Below are positions 44,669 through 54,131 of a stretch of DNA of 64,000 nt, one piece after another. This DNA is from an uncultured Aquimarina sp. (GTDB taxonomy: Bacteria > Bacteroidota > Bacteroidia > Flavobacteriales > Flavobacteriaceae), in assembly GCF_947500065.1 (NCBI RefSeq), contig NZ_CANMQT010000004.1:62001-126000 (forward strand), in the 5' to 3' direction. The notes under the pieces are model-generated. The model worked only from the letters and a program-made list of their open reading frames with translations. It was not told the DNA's origin and did not search any database. Positions within the stretch are counted from its first letter, which is position 1. Every line of letters begins with the position of its first letter. The position numbers and the translations under genes were made by a program.

Positions 44669-47656
44669 ATGAAAAAACTATTATTATCGCTCTTAGCGAT
44701 ATTTATGGGACTTAATCTTTACGCTCAAGAATATTTTCCAAAAAATGATGGCGTAAAAACGTCCAACTCTAATTATACTGTTTTCACGAATGCTATAATC
44801 CATACTTCTCCAGAAACAGAAATCAAGAACGGTACGTTAATTATTCAAAAAGGAAAAATTACACAAGTAGGAACTTCTCTTACAATCCCAAAAAATAGCG
44901 TGGTAATTAATTTAAAAGGAAAACATATTTACCCTTCTTTTATTGACCCTTACACAAATTTTGGTATCAAAAAGCCTAAAAGAGAAGGAAATCCTTTTGG
45001 AGGAAACCCTCAGTATGATGCTTCGAGAGAAGGTTACTATTGGAATGATCATATTCGTCCGGAAACAAATCCTCTTAAAGATTTCACATATGATAATAAG
45101 AAGGCTGATGAATTTATCAAAGAAGGGTTTGGAGCATTAAACACACACATGCCAGATGGAATCATCAGAGGAATTGGTATGCTCGTTGCCCTAAATAATG
45201 ATGGAACAGAAGGTGAACGATTGCTTAGCGAAGCGTCATCTCAACTACTTTCTTTTTCTAAAAGTGCAAAAAGCAAACAATTATACCCAACTTCTCTAAT
45301 GGGATCTATGGCACTATTAAGACAGACGTATAACGATGCTAGCTGGTATGCCAAAGGAAATATGGACAATAAAGATCTATCATTAGAAGCATTAAATAGA
45401 AATAAAAATCTACCACAAATTTTTGAAGCTGGAAGCAGAATTAATGGTTTTAGAGCTGACAAAGTAGGTGATGAATTTAATATCCAATACATAATTGTTG
45501 GTGGTGGAGATGAATATGCTAGAATTGATAAAGTAAAAGCTACCAATGCCAAATATATTCTTCCCCTTGATTTTCCTGATGCATATGATGTATCAGACCC
45601 ATATATGTCCAACTTAGTAAGTTTAGGTGATATGCGTCACTGGAATCAAGCTCCAACGAATCCATCTGTCCTTGATAAAAACAACATACAATTTTCCTTG
45701 ACTACACATAAATTAAAAAAAATAGGAGATCTTAAAACCAGAATAGAAAAGGCAATAGCACACGGGTTGGATAAAAAAACTGCCTTAGCTTCTTTAACTA
45801 CAGTTCCTGCTCAAATTCTTGGCAAAAGTGATGTACTTGGTATTATAAAGAAAGGTGCCTATGCCAACTTTCTGATTACTAATAGTGAAATGTTTTCAAA
45901 AGATAACATCATTTATGAAAACTGGGTACAAGGTCATAAAAATGTTGTTACCGATATGAATGTGACTGATATCAATGGATCATATGACCTTACTCTTGCA
46001 GGTAAAACTTATGACGTATCAATATCCGGAAAACCATCAAAGCCAAAAGCAGAAGTAAAACTTGGAGAAACCAAACTTGGAAGTAAAATCACTTATAAAG
46101 ATGATTGGTTATCCATAACCTTTACCGATGCTGACACTACAAAAACACAGTATACCAGAATCGTTACCGCAATCAATAAAAATCCAAAATTTTTAACAGG
46201 AAAAGCAATTCTTCCTAACGGTGCCGAAACAACTTTCACAGCAAAACAAAAGCCTAAAGAAGATACTGAAGAAGATAAAAAGAAATCTGAGGATAAAGAA
46301 GAAGCACCGAAAGTACTTCCAGTTACCTATCCAAATATAGCCTATGGAACTAGTAAACTTCCAACATCCCAAAATCTATTGTTTAAAAACGCTACGGTGT
46401 GGACAAACGAATCTGATGGAATTCTAAAGGAGACTGACGTATTAGTGAAAGATGGAAAAATTGCTGCCATCGGTAAAAACCTTAACTCCGGAAATGCAAA
46501 AGTTATTGACGCAACCGGAAAACATCTTACAAGTGGTATAATTGATGAACACTCCCATATAGCTGCAGCTGCTATAAACGAAGCTGGCCACAATTCTACC
46601 GCCGAAGTGACAATAGAAGACGTTGTTTCTCCAGATGATATAAATATGTATCGCAATCTAGCTGGTGGAGTAACTTCTATACAAATCCTTCACGGTTCTG
46701 CTAACCCAATTGGCGGAAGATCGGCAATTCTAAAATTAAAATGGGGAGAAAGTGCAGAAAACCTAATTTACAAGAATTCTCCAAAATTCATCAAATTTGC
46801 TTTAGGAGAAAACGTAAAACAAAGTAATTGGGGTGATAGAGAAAGAGTACGTTTCCCTCAGACTCGTATGGGAGTAGAACAACTCTATATCGATTATTTC
46901 ACACGTGCTAAGGAATATGAGCAACTAAAAAATAGCGGAAAACCATATCGCAAGGATATAGAAATGGAAACTCTTGTAGAAATCCTTAATGGTAAACGTT
47001 ATATCAGTTGTCATTCTTATGTACAAAGTGAGATTAATATGTTAATGAAAGTTGCAGAGAAGTTCAATTTCAGAATAAATACATTCACTCATATTTTAGA
47101 AGGTTATAAAGTTGCCGATAAAATGGCCGCACATGGTGTTGGAGGATCCACGTTCTCTGACTGGTGGGCATATAAGTATGAGGTAAATGATGCTATTCCT
47201 TATAATGCTACAATTATGCACAATCAAGGAGTTACAGTAGCTATTAATAGCGATGATGGTGAAATGTCCAGAAGATTAAACCAAGAAGCTGCAAAGTCTG
47301 TAAAATACGGAGGAGTAAGTGAAGAAGACGCCTGGAAATTCGTAACATTAAATCCTGCAAAACTTTTACACATTGATGATCGCGTAGGAAGTATCAAAAT
47401 TGGTAAAGATGCCGATATAGTATTGTGGACTGATCATCCATTATCTATTTACGCAAAAGCTGAAAAAACAATTATTGAAGGAGCTGTATATTTTGATCTT
47501 GAAAAAGACAAAGCAATGAGAAAAACTATTGCACAAGAAAAAAATCAGCTTTCTACTATGTTACTAAAGGCTAAAAACAATGGTTTAAAAACACAACCGC
47601 CTAAGAAAAAAGAAAAACAAGAATTTCATTGTGAGACTTTAGAAACTATCCACTAA
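44669..47656 (+). CDS. Two-module amidohydrolase, first module inactive-looking
   Basis: 995 residues. A signal peptide (ending NLYAQ) precedes two amidohydrolase modules joined by a lysine/glutamate-rich linker (about 528-550). In module one (about 30-525) the usual HxH after the IDxH position reads IDPYTNFG, so metal ligands are missing. In module two (about 565-965) the ligands look intact: IDEHSHI, ISCHSY, FTHILEG and NSDDGE. The C-terminus ends GSIKIGKDADIVLW, typical of the family. Exported Bacteroidota amidohydrolases are usually of unknown substrate. The next gene starts about 17 bp later. Confidence 0.88.
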   Translation: MKKLLLSLLAIFMGLNLYAQEYFPKNDGVKTSNSNYTVFTNAIIHTSPETEIKNGTLIIQKGKITQVGTSLTIPKNSVVINLKGKHIYPSFIDPYTNFGIKKPKREGNPFGGNPQYDASREGYYWNDHIRPETNPLKDFTYDNKKADEFIKEGFGALNTHMPDGIIRGIGMLVALNNDGTEGERLLSEASSQLLSFSKSAKSKQLYPTSLMGSMALLRQTYNDASWYAKGNMDNKDLSLEALNRNKNLPQIFEAGSRINGFRADKVGDEFNIQYIIVGGGDEYARIDKVKATNAKYILPLDFPDAYDVSDPYMSNLVSLGDMRHWNQAPTNPSVLDKNNIQFSLTTHKLKKIGDLKTRIEKAIAHGLDKKTALASLTTVPAQILGKSDVLGIIKKGAYANFLITNSEMFSKDNIIYENWVQGHKNVVTDMNVTDINGSYDLTLAGKTYDVSISGKPSKPKAEVKLGETKLGSKITYKDDWLSITFTDADTTKTQYTRIVTAINKNPKFLTGKAILPNGAETTFTAKQKPKEDTEEDKKKSEDKEEAPKVLPVTYPNIAYGTSKLPTSQNLLFKNATVWTNESDGILKETDVLVKDGKIAAIGKNLNSGNAKVIDATGKHLTSGIIDEHSHIAAAAINEAGHNSTAEVTIEDVVSPDDINMYRNLAGGVTSIQILHGSANPIGGRSAILKLKWGESAENLIYKNSPKFIKFALGENVKQSNWGDRERVRFPQTRMGVEQLYIDYFTRAKEYEQLKNSGKPYRKDIEMETLVEILNGKRYISCHSYVQSEINMLMKVAEKFNFRINTFTHILEGYKVADKMAAHGVGGSTFSDWWAYKYEVNDAIPYNATIMHNQGVTVAINSDDGEMSRRLNQEAAKSVKYGGVSEEDAWKFVTLNPAKLLHIDDRVGSIKIGKDADIVLWTDHPLSIYAKAEKTIIEGAVYFDLEKDKAMRKTIAQEKNQLSTMLLKAKNNGLKTQPPKKKEKQEFHCETLETIH

Positions 47657-47673
47657 AATTAATGAATCAAGAC

Positions 47674-48966
47674 ATGAAAAACATATCATATATAGTGTTG
47701 TTACTACTATTTTCATTTGGAAATATAACAGCACAGCAAACCCCTGCTAAAGCTCAAAATGAGGCTATTACAATTACAGGTGCAACAGCACACATAGGTA
47801 ACGGTGATGTGATAGAAAACAGTATTATTATTTTTGAAAACGGAAAAATAACCAATATTGGTGCTAATGGAAGCGCTACGACAAAAGGAAAGGTAATTGA
47901 TGCATCAGGCAAACACATATATCCTGGATTCATAGCACCTAATACGACTTTAGGACTTGTAGAGATTGGAGCAGTAAGGGCTACCGATGATGACAGTGAA
48001 ATAGGTGGTTTCAACCCTCATATCCGAAGTATTGTTGCTTATAATGCAGAAAGTAAAATTGTAGAAAGCATGAGGCCTAATGGAGTTTTAATCGCTCAAA
48101 CTACACCTCGCGGTGGATGGATTTCAGGAACTTCTTCTATTGTACAATTAGATGCCTGGAATTGGGAAGATGCTGCGCTAAAAACGGATGATGGAATTCA
48201 TCTGAATTGGCCAAGTCCTTTTACAAGAGGAAGATGGTGGTTGGGTGAAGATCCAGGTTTTAAACCAAATAAGAAATACAAAGAACAAGTTACAGAAATC
48301 AATGATTATCTGTATCAAGCAAAAGCGACTATTAAATCAAGCTCGGGTAAAAAACACTTGCCTCATTTGGCAATGGCTAAAATCTTTGATGGTTCTCAAA
48401 CATTGTTCATCCATGTTAGCCCTGAAAAAGCAATTCTAGATGTTCTTAGTTTTGTCAAAGAACATGGAATGCAAAAAGTAGTATTGGTACATGCAGACGA
48501 AGCATACAAAGTTGCTAATCAGTTAAAACAACAAAATATTCCTGTATTACTAACTAGAACTCATTCTACACCAAATTATGAAGATGATGATTATGATTTA
48601 CCATACAAAAATGCAAAAACACTAATGGATGCTGGTGTATTGGTAGGGTTAGAAAATAGTGGTCAAATGGAACGCGCTAATGCTCGTAATCTTCCTTTTC
48701 AGGCTGGAACAGTTGCTGCCCATGGATTGGATAAAGAAAAGGCTTTGCAATTAATCACTGGGAATACTGCAAAAATACTAGGCATTGATGCTATGGTAGG
48801 TACACTAGAAGTAGGAAAAGATGCTACCTTATTTATTAGTATCGGTGATGCTTTGGATATGCGAACCAATCAATTAGAAAAAGTTTTTATCCAAGGTCGT
48901 GATATCAGTTTAGAAAGTCATCAAACTAGACTCTGGAAACGATACAGTAATAAATACAGTAAATAA
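47674..48966 (+). CDS. Amidohydrolase-like secreted protein without metal HxH
   Basis: 430 residues from the ATG at 47674, which gives a clean signal peptide (MKNISYIVLLLLFSFGNITA); the ATG at 47662 is the alternative. The fold is recognised by VIDASGKHIYPGFI and TLEVGKDATLFI. At the place of the HxH motif the text is IAPNTTLG, and the late Asp-containing SDS/SDD position reads GLENSGQ. It is therefore probably non-catalytic and may partner the product of the preceding gene. A strong terminator follows. Confidence 0.85.
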   Translation: MKNISYIVLLLLFSFGNITAQQTPAKAQNEAITITGATAHIGNGDVIENSIIIFENGKITNIGANGSATTKGKVIDASGKHIYPGFIAPNTTLGLVEIGAVRATDDDSEIGGFNPHIRSIVAYNAESKIVESMRPNGVLIAQTTPRGGWISGTSSIVQLDAWNWEDAALKTDDGIHLNWPSPFTRGRWWLGEDPGFKPNKKYKEQVTEINDYLYQAKATIKSSSGKKHLPHLAMAKIFDGSQTLFIHVSPEKAILDVLSFVKEHGMQKVVLVHADEAYKVANQLKQQNIPVLLTRTHSTPNYEDDDYDLPYKNAKTLMDAGVLVGLENSGQMERANARNLPFQAGTVAAHGLDKEKALQLITGNTAKILGIDAMVGTLEVGKDATLFISIGDALDMRTNQLEKVFIQGRDISLESHQTRLWKRYSNKYSK

Positions 48967-48985
48967 TTGAATTTATAATATATGT

Positions 48986-49020
48986 AAAAAGAGGCGCTTT
49001 AATCAAAGCGCCTCTTTTTT
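48986..49020. terminator. Bidirectional terminator after the amidohydrolase pair
   Basis: aaaaagaggcgcttt pairs perfectly with aaagcgcctcttttt with a 4-base loop. The genes on both sides converge on it. Confidence 0.93.
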
Positions 49021-49022
49021 GT

Positions 49023-49340
49023 TTAAATTCCTAGTTTCACCATTTGGTGCTCGCTTTTATACTTAAGCGCCACTGTAACTCGAACTGATTCATATATTTC
49101 ATCTCCTCCTTTGGATCTCCAAACCGCTTTAACTCCTTCCTTTATCAACCAGGAAAATGAAGGTGTATAGGTAGGTCTAGGAACTAAATGCATAGCATTA
49201 GAAGCTTCTAATGCTTCAGCATAGATTTCTGCTGCTAAATCTCCTAAATCATCAGTTACATCGTACTCTGAAATTGTATTATTAGGATAAAAAAAGTTTA
49301 AGATTTCTACGACCATTTGGTCATCGTGTAATTTACTCAT
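49023..49340 (-). CDS. Small soluble protein of unknown function
   Basis: 105 residues without signal peptide or membrane segment. It opens MSKLHDDQMVVEILNFFYP and has a mixed alpha/beta composition, with PSFSWLIKEGVKAVWRSKGG in the middle. The body ends two bases after a terminator stem, and the gene has a clear ATG. I do not recognise the family. It lies between a convergent terminator and an aminotransferase gene 120 bp upstream on the same strand. Confidence 0.65.
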   Translation of the reverse strand: MSKLHDDQMVVEILNFFYPNNTISEYDVTDDLGDLAAEIYAEALEASNAMHLVPRPTYTPSFSWLIKEGVKAVWRSKGGDEIYESVRVTVALKYKSEHQMVKLGI

Positions 49341-49460
49341 CGAATAAGGTTTTAAGAGATTAAAAAAAGATTAGCTATTTTGTGTATACAAATTTCGCAA
49401 ATTTTAACTCCATATCACCCCCCGTTTTCAGTGAAATTCAACTCCCTATTTTTGAGTACA

Positions 49461-50582
49461 TTAACTTTTAAATTCCTTCATATCCTGAAGAGCACTAACT
49501 AACATATTGACATGATTTAGTGTACAACTTTCGCCCATTATACCTATACGCCATATCTTACCTGCAAAGTCACCTAATCCTCCTCCAACTTCGATATTAT
49601 AATCATTCAATAATCTTTTTCTTAGTAACGTTTCGTCATTTCCTTCAGGTAGAAAAACAGCATTTAAATTAGGTAATCGATATTGTTCTTCTACCAAATA
49701 TCTAAACCCTAAATTTTCCAATTTAGTTTTCAAAACTTGATGAACATTTTGATGTCTCTTCCATCTATTTTCTAATCCTTCTTCTAAAACAATTCTAAGA
49801 GATTCCCTTAACGCATATACAGAAGAAACCGGTGCAGTATGATGATATGCTCGTTTAGCACCTCCCCAATAATTTTTCACTAAACTTAAATCTAGAAACC
49901 AGCTTTGCACTTTCGTTTTTCTATTTTCCAAAGCTTTTAATGCGTTGTCAGAAAAACTAACTGGAGACAATCCTGGAGGTGCACTTAAATTTTTCTGTGT
50001 ACCTGTATATATAGCATCTATATTCCAATCATCTACTCTTAGTTCCATTCCACAATACGAAGTTACCGCATCCACCATTAGCAATCCACCTGCATTATGC
50101 ACCAAGTCGCTTATTTCCTTTAGTGGCTGTAATGCTCCTGTAGATGTTTCAGCGTGAACAAGTGCTACTAATTTTGGCTTCTTACATACATCTAATACTT
50201 TTTTAATATCTTCTGGACTGATTACAGTTCCCCAATCCACCTTTACTTTATGAACTTTGGCTCCACATCTTTCTGCGATATCAGCCATTCTACCTCCAAA
50301 CACTCCATTAATACAAATGATAGCTTCATCTCCTGGTTCCAATAAATTAACCAGACAGGTTTCCATACCAGCACTTCCTGGAGCAGAAACAACAAATGTC
50401 ATATTGTTTTGAGTCATAAAGGTATCCTGTACCATTGTTTTGACTTCATCCATAATGGTTACGAATTCCGGATCTAAGTGCCCTATTAAGGGTGTGGACA
50501 TTGCTTTAAGTACTCTAGGATGTGCATCTGATGGTCCTGGCCCCATCAATATCCTATTACTCGTAGTAAGTTCTGTATACAT
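49461..50582 (-). CDS. PLP-dependent alanine-glyoxylate / serine-pyruvate aminotransferase family protein
   Basis: 373 residues, class V fold. Near the N-terminus is MGPGPSDAHPRVL; SAPGSAGMETCL follows, then MVDAVTSYCG with the PLP-ring Asp, and YTGTQKNLSAPPGLSP with the Schiff-base lysine. IVEVGGGLGD-type text (YNIEVGGGLGDFAGKIWRIG) lies near the end. The family moves amino groups among alanine, serine, glyoxylate and pyruvate; the true substrate cannot be fixed. It stands alone on this strand. Confidence 0.9.
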   Translation of the reverse strand: MYTELTTSNRILMGPGPSDAHPRVLKAMSTPLIGHLDPEFVTIMDEVKTMVQDTFMTQNNMTFVVSAPGSAGMETCLVNLLEPGDEAIICINGVFGGRMADIAERCGAKVHKVKVDWGTVISPEDIKKVLDVCKKPKLVALVHAETSTGALQPLKEISDLVHNAGGLLMVDAVTSYCGMELRVDDWNIDAIYTGTQKNLSAPPGLSPVSFSDNALKALENRKTKVQSWFLDLSLVKNYWGGAKRAYHHTAPVSSVYALRESLRIVLEEGLENRWKRHQNVHQVLKTKLENLGFRYLVEEQYRLPNLNAVFLPEGNDETLLRKRLLNDYNIEVGGGLGDFAGKIWRIGIMGESCTLNHVNMLVSALQDMKEFKS

Positions 50583-50809
50583 AAAATTAGTTTTTGCGTG
50601 TGTTACTATATCGTTTTCGTAAATAGAATTAGATATAGGACATAAAATTAGCTAATTCTAAAAATGTACTTAAACATCAATTTTTACCTCCTTGTTAAAA
50701 AATCAATGCAAAATGATTATTTAGCAATATAAAAGATAAATGAAACCCAAAAATTACCACATTCTAAAAATGATATGATAATTTTTACGAAAAAAAGTTT
50801 TTGATTTAC
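50583..50809. other. Gap upstream of the aminotransferase gene
   Basis: About 230 bases that should hold the aminotransferase promoter. No convincing TTTG-19-TAnnTTTG pair was found on the minus strand, and no small gene is seen. Confidence 0.4.
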
Positions 50810-50845
50810 AAAAAAGAACCCCATTACTAATAGCAATAGGGTTCC
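50810..50845 (-). terminator. Terminator after the DUF6503-like gene
   Basis: On the minus strand gaaccctatt pairs with aatggggttc (one G-T pair) and is followed by six Ts. Confidence 0.8.
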
Positions 50846-50880
50846 ATTAAATAATTTTCCTTTTTCGATATTGATACTTC

Positions 50881-51687
50881 TTACATAGTATCTTCTTTCT
50901 CTTCTTTTGGTTTTCTAAATAAAGAAAGATCTAATTTTTCCGAACTTGCACTCGCATTTACAAAATTCCTTTCACTTCTAACATCGCCTACTACACTTTC
51001 TTTATATTCTCTCCATTTTAACGTTTCTGGAAGTAATAAACCATCTACATCACTCCAATCCGTATATTCTATCAAACTTATTTTTTCACTACTTTCTTTG
51101 CTAAAAAATGTTACTGTATATCCCAAATACTTCATTTTGTGAGAATCCGCATCGTAGTACAAGAAATAATTATCTTTTGGCGAATCACCAACTCCATCTC
51201 CATAAGATACTTTATAACCAGGATACAAGGTATCACCTACTTGAAGATCATCTACTTTTTCATAAGAAATACCTTCATCCCCCAATACAAAAGGCATTGC
51301 ATAAAAATAAAACATTAGGTTATGATAAAAACGAGGGTTCCCTTTAAAATGGGTAGAATCTTGTATAATCCAAGCTTCTTCTCCGTCAAAACCAATTACA
51401 AATTTATCAGTTTCTATACGAGCATGCCGAGTCTTAAGATCAGTAGTATGCTTTTCATTACCTTCTGGATTGGCAAGCTCAAAAACAAGTGTATTTTGTT
51501 GATCAAAAGTTTGTATTCCTCCGTGAGCAGTAAATACCGCAGCTATATCCGCAGGAAAATCTTTAGAACGATCCGGAATCGTTTCTTCTACTGGTGCCTC
51601 ACTTACAATTTCTTTTTCGGCCTTTGAAACTTCCTTGCAAGAAATTATAGTACTAATTGCAATAAGTAGTAATGATATTTTTTTCAT
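50881..51687 (-). CDS. DUF6503-like lipoprotein
   Basis: 268 residues. The lipobox is ISTIISC, followed by an acidic stretch. The core resembles DUF6503: VFTAHGGIQTFDQQNTLVFE, then IGFDGEEAWIIQDS and FKGNPRFYHNLMFYFYAMPF. These look like beta-strands of an LolA/LppX-type lipid-binding fold, but that is inference. The DUF name is from memory. A terminator follows the gene. Confidence 0.78.
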   Translation of the reverse strand: MKKISLLLIAISTIISCKEVSKAEKEIVSEAPVEETIPDRSKDFPADIAAVFTAHGGIQTFDQQNTLVFELANPEGNEKHTTDLKTRHARIETDKFVIGFDGEEAWIIQDSTHFKGNPRFYHNLMFYFYAMPFVLGDEGISYEKVDDLQVGDTLYPGYKVSYGDGVGDSPKDNYFLYYDADSHKMKYLGYTVTFFSKESSEKISLIEYTDWSDVDGLLLPETLKWREYKESVVGDVRSERNFVNASASSEKLDLSLFRKPKEEKEDTM

Positions 51688-51765
51688 TTTAGAGTTAAGG
51701 TTATTGTTTAAGTATACAATAGTCGTATCATATTCATAGCCTTACAAAATATTACAAATTACTTA

Positions 51766-52764
51766 TTACTTCTTACTTTTTACTATTTTGCCAGCTTCAT
51801 ATATGTGATTTTTATCAGAAAAAATATACTTGCTCTCATTATACTTGAACGTATTCACATCCGCTTCTTCAACAATTTTCCCGTTAAAAAAAACATGATC
51901 CTTATCCTTAGTATATCCATATTCTAATTCCTCAAACGTAGAAGCATCAACATCATCCATAATTAATCCATGATAATAAATATGATTATCAATTTTAATT
52001 AGAGAAGAATAATCACTAAAAAAGCGTATTTCTTCACTATTTTTAAATGGGAAACTAAATATCTTATTTGCACTATCTATATATACGTAAACATTCTTAT
52101 CATCTCGAATACAGGAATTTGTTAATGAGATTACCTCTGAAATATTAGCATCTTCTATTTTTAATAGCGGCTTTCCATATCTATAATGATATACAGCCTT
52201 TGCATCCATACAAAATTGATAATTAATAACTTCAAAAGATTCATGAGCTACTTCTGTACATTTTATATTATTACGATATATAAAGTTTTTATCTTTTGCA
52301 AAATCAAATCCCAACTGCTCATAGGTTTCAGCATCCGCTCCTTCCAGAACTTTAAATCCTTCTGCATCTGAATCATCCAAATAATAAAGGTCATCCACTA
52401 ATATATACACATGGTTTTTATCCATTGGCATAAATCCAGATTTTACCTGAAAAGATGGAACATGGATTGGAGAGTTTATTGCTCTGGATTTAAAATAAGC
52501 ATATTCTTCATCTTTAGCATAATCTCTTCCCAAAACTTGAAAAGTAGCCATATCTACCTTCATTTCACGTTTTCCTAATGAAAACCAATTCCCCATTGGA
52601 CTATATACAATTCCCTCTTTATCTCTTGTGTAATAATACGAATCCGATAATTCTTCGTTAACCAAATTCCCGAAGGGGTTAAGAAAGCGATATACTCCAT
52701 AGATACACAAAGCACCTATTGATATAAACACAACGACTAGTATCATGATTATTTTTTTTGCCAT
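51766..52764 (-). CDS. DKNYY-type repeat protein with N-terminal membrane anchor
   Basis: 332 residues. One N-terminal membrane segment (about 4-24, IIMILVVVFISIGALCIYGV) is followed by about seven degenerate repeats with cores such as AKDEEYAYFKS, MDKNHVYILVD, AKDKNFIYRNN, TKDKDHVFFNG and SDKNHIYEAGK. This is the DKNYY repeat, probably a beta-rich fold in the periplasm. No enzymatic motif is present and the role is unknown. It lies 78 bp before the DUF6503-like gene on the same strand. Confidence 0.8.
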   Translation of the reverse strand: MAKKIIMILVVVFISIGALCIYGVYRFLNPFGNLVNEELSDSYYYTRDKEGIVYSPMGNWFSLGKREMKVDMATFQVLGRDYAKDEEYAYFKSRAINSPIHVPSFQVKSGFMPMDKNHVYILVDDLYYLDDSDAEGFKVLEGADAETYEQLGFDFAKDKNFIYRNNIKCTEVAHESFEVINYQFCMDAKAVYHYRYGKPLLKIEDANISEVISLTNSCIRDDKNVYVYIDSANKIFSFPFKNSEEIRFFSDYSSLIKIDNHIYYHGLIMDDVDASTFEELEYGYTKDKDHVFFNGKIVEEADVNTFKYNESKYIFSDKNHIYEAGKIVKSKK

Positions 52765-52847
52765 TGGTTCAAAACTACAAAAAGTAAAATAGGAATATCA
52801 CCCTATAAACAGTGATTATTAATAGTACCAATTAGCACAAAAATCTA

Positions 52848-54131
52848 TTAGGTTTTTTGCTTCTTCTTTTTAGCAGCAGGAAAGAGAACATTGTTAAGAA
52901 TCAAACGATACCCAGGAGAATTAGGATGTAATTCCAATTCTGTTTTTGGATCTCCTACTCGATGTTGATAATCTTCGGGATCGTGTCCACCATAAAAAGT
53001 AAAGAATCCTTTTCCTTTTATTCCATGAATGTATCTAGCTTCATTATTAGTTCTGTTTTCTCCCAGAACTAATACATTCGATTTAATTTCATTAGGATCA
53101 TATGCTGTTGTCTGTCCCATAAATCCTTTTACCAAAGCAGTATGGTTCTGACAAAGCATAGTAGGAATTGGATCCCATTTTGCTGAAAAATCCATCAATG
53201 TAAAATAATCTGTAGTCTTAGAAATGCGTCGTTTTCGTGTCATATCAATAGAAGAGAACTCATATACATTGGGACTACGTTCTAATGTAAAATTCTTGAA
53301 AGCAAAAGTTTTAGTATAGTCTATTTTAGATTGATATCCTGGTTCACTAGGATCTCCATCGAACATAGGCTCACAAATATCAACACCTTCTGCGGCCAAG
53401 GCAATCTCAAAACTATCCGTAGCACTACACATAGCAAACATAAATCCACCTCCTACTACGTAATCTCTAATCTTTAACGCAACTCCTAATTTTTCTTGGG
53501 AAACTTTTTGATATCCTAAATCATTAGCTAGTTTTTCCGCATTCGCTTTTTCTCTTATATACCAAGGAGCTGCTCTATAGGAAGCATAAAACTTACCATA
53601 CTGCCCTGTGAAATCTTCATGATGAAGGTGTAACCAGTCAAATAATATTAAATTATCTTCTAATACTTCCTTATCGTATATCGTTTCATATGGAATCTCA
53701 GCAAAAGTAAGAACCATTGTTACGGCATCATCCCACGGTTGATTCCCTTTTGGAGAATATACGGCAATTTTTGGAGCTTTTTCCAAAACAACAGCTTCCA
53801 TATTCTTAGATGGGCTACTAATTTCTGCTAGAATTTCTTCTGTTTTAGCATTGCTTAATAATTCATAAGAAACGCCTCTTATAGTACATTCTTTCCTAAT
53901 ATTTTCTGTATCAGGTAAAAGAAAAGAGCCTCCTCTATAATTAAGTAACCACTTTACTTTAAGATCCTTACTAAGTGTCCAATACGTAATCCCATAGGCC
54001 TTTAAATGATTTTGCTGACCTTCAGCATCCATAGGTATTAATACATAGGAAGCATAGGATTGAAAAGAAAGAAAAAATAATAAACTATAAACTATAAACT
54101 TATACTTTATTTTAGAAAGGAACGTCGTCAT
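52848..54131 (-). CDS. Bacteroidota protein commonly labelled 'asparagine synthetase B'; secreted, function unclear
   Basis: 427 residues from the ATG at 54131; ATGs at 54134, 54137 and 54146 are in frame and also lie inside the end of dnaB. A signal peptide (ending SFQSYA) is present. No Cys2 amidotransferase start and no PP-motif of AsnB can be found. The visible pattern is KIAVYSPKGNQPWDDAVTMV, FDWLHLHHEDFTGQYG and GGGFMFAMCSATDSFEIALA, which suggests a glutamine-amidotransferase-like or DUF4159-like alpha/beta fold. It ends in a lysine tail. The overlap with dnaB is 20 bp. Confidence 0.8.
   Translation of the reverse strand: MTTFLSKIKYKFIVYSLLFFLSFQSYASYVLIPMDAEGQQNHLKAYGITYWTLSKDLKVKWLLNYRGGSFLLPDTENIRKECTIRGVSYELLSNAKTEEILAEISSPSKNMEAVVLEKAPKIAVYSPKGNQPWDDAVTMVLTFAEIPYETIYDKEVLEDNLILFDWLHLHHEDFTGQYGKFYASYRAAPWYIREKANAEKLANDLGYQKVSQEKLGVALKIRDYVVGGGFMFAMCSATDSFEIALAAEGVDICEPMFDGDPSEPGYQSKIDYTKTFAFKNFTLERSPNVYEFSSIDMTRKRRISKTTDYFTLMDFSAKWDPIPTMLCQNHTALVKGFMGQTTAYDPNEIKSNVLVLGENRTNNEARYIHGIKGKGFFTFYGGHDPEDYQHRVGDPKTELELHPNSPGYRLILNNVLFPAAKKKKQKT

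Noticed and set aside
48644-48651. GGTAGGGT box on the plus strand
   Set aside because: Inside the amidohydrolase-like coding region (VLVGLEN), with no CGTTT box 15 bases further on.
54080-54106. aaactataaactataaac tandem repeat
   Set aside because: It lies within the signal peptide coding region of the gene labelled asparagine synthetase B; the repeat encodes a normal hydrophobic stretch.
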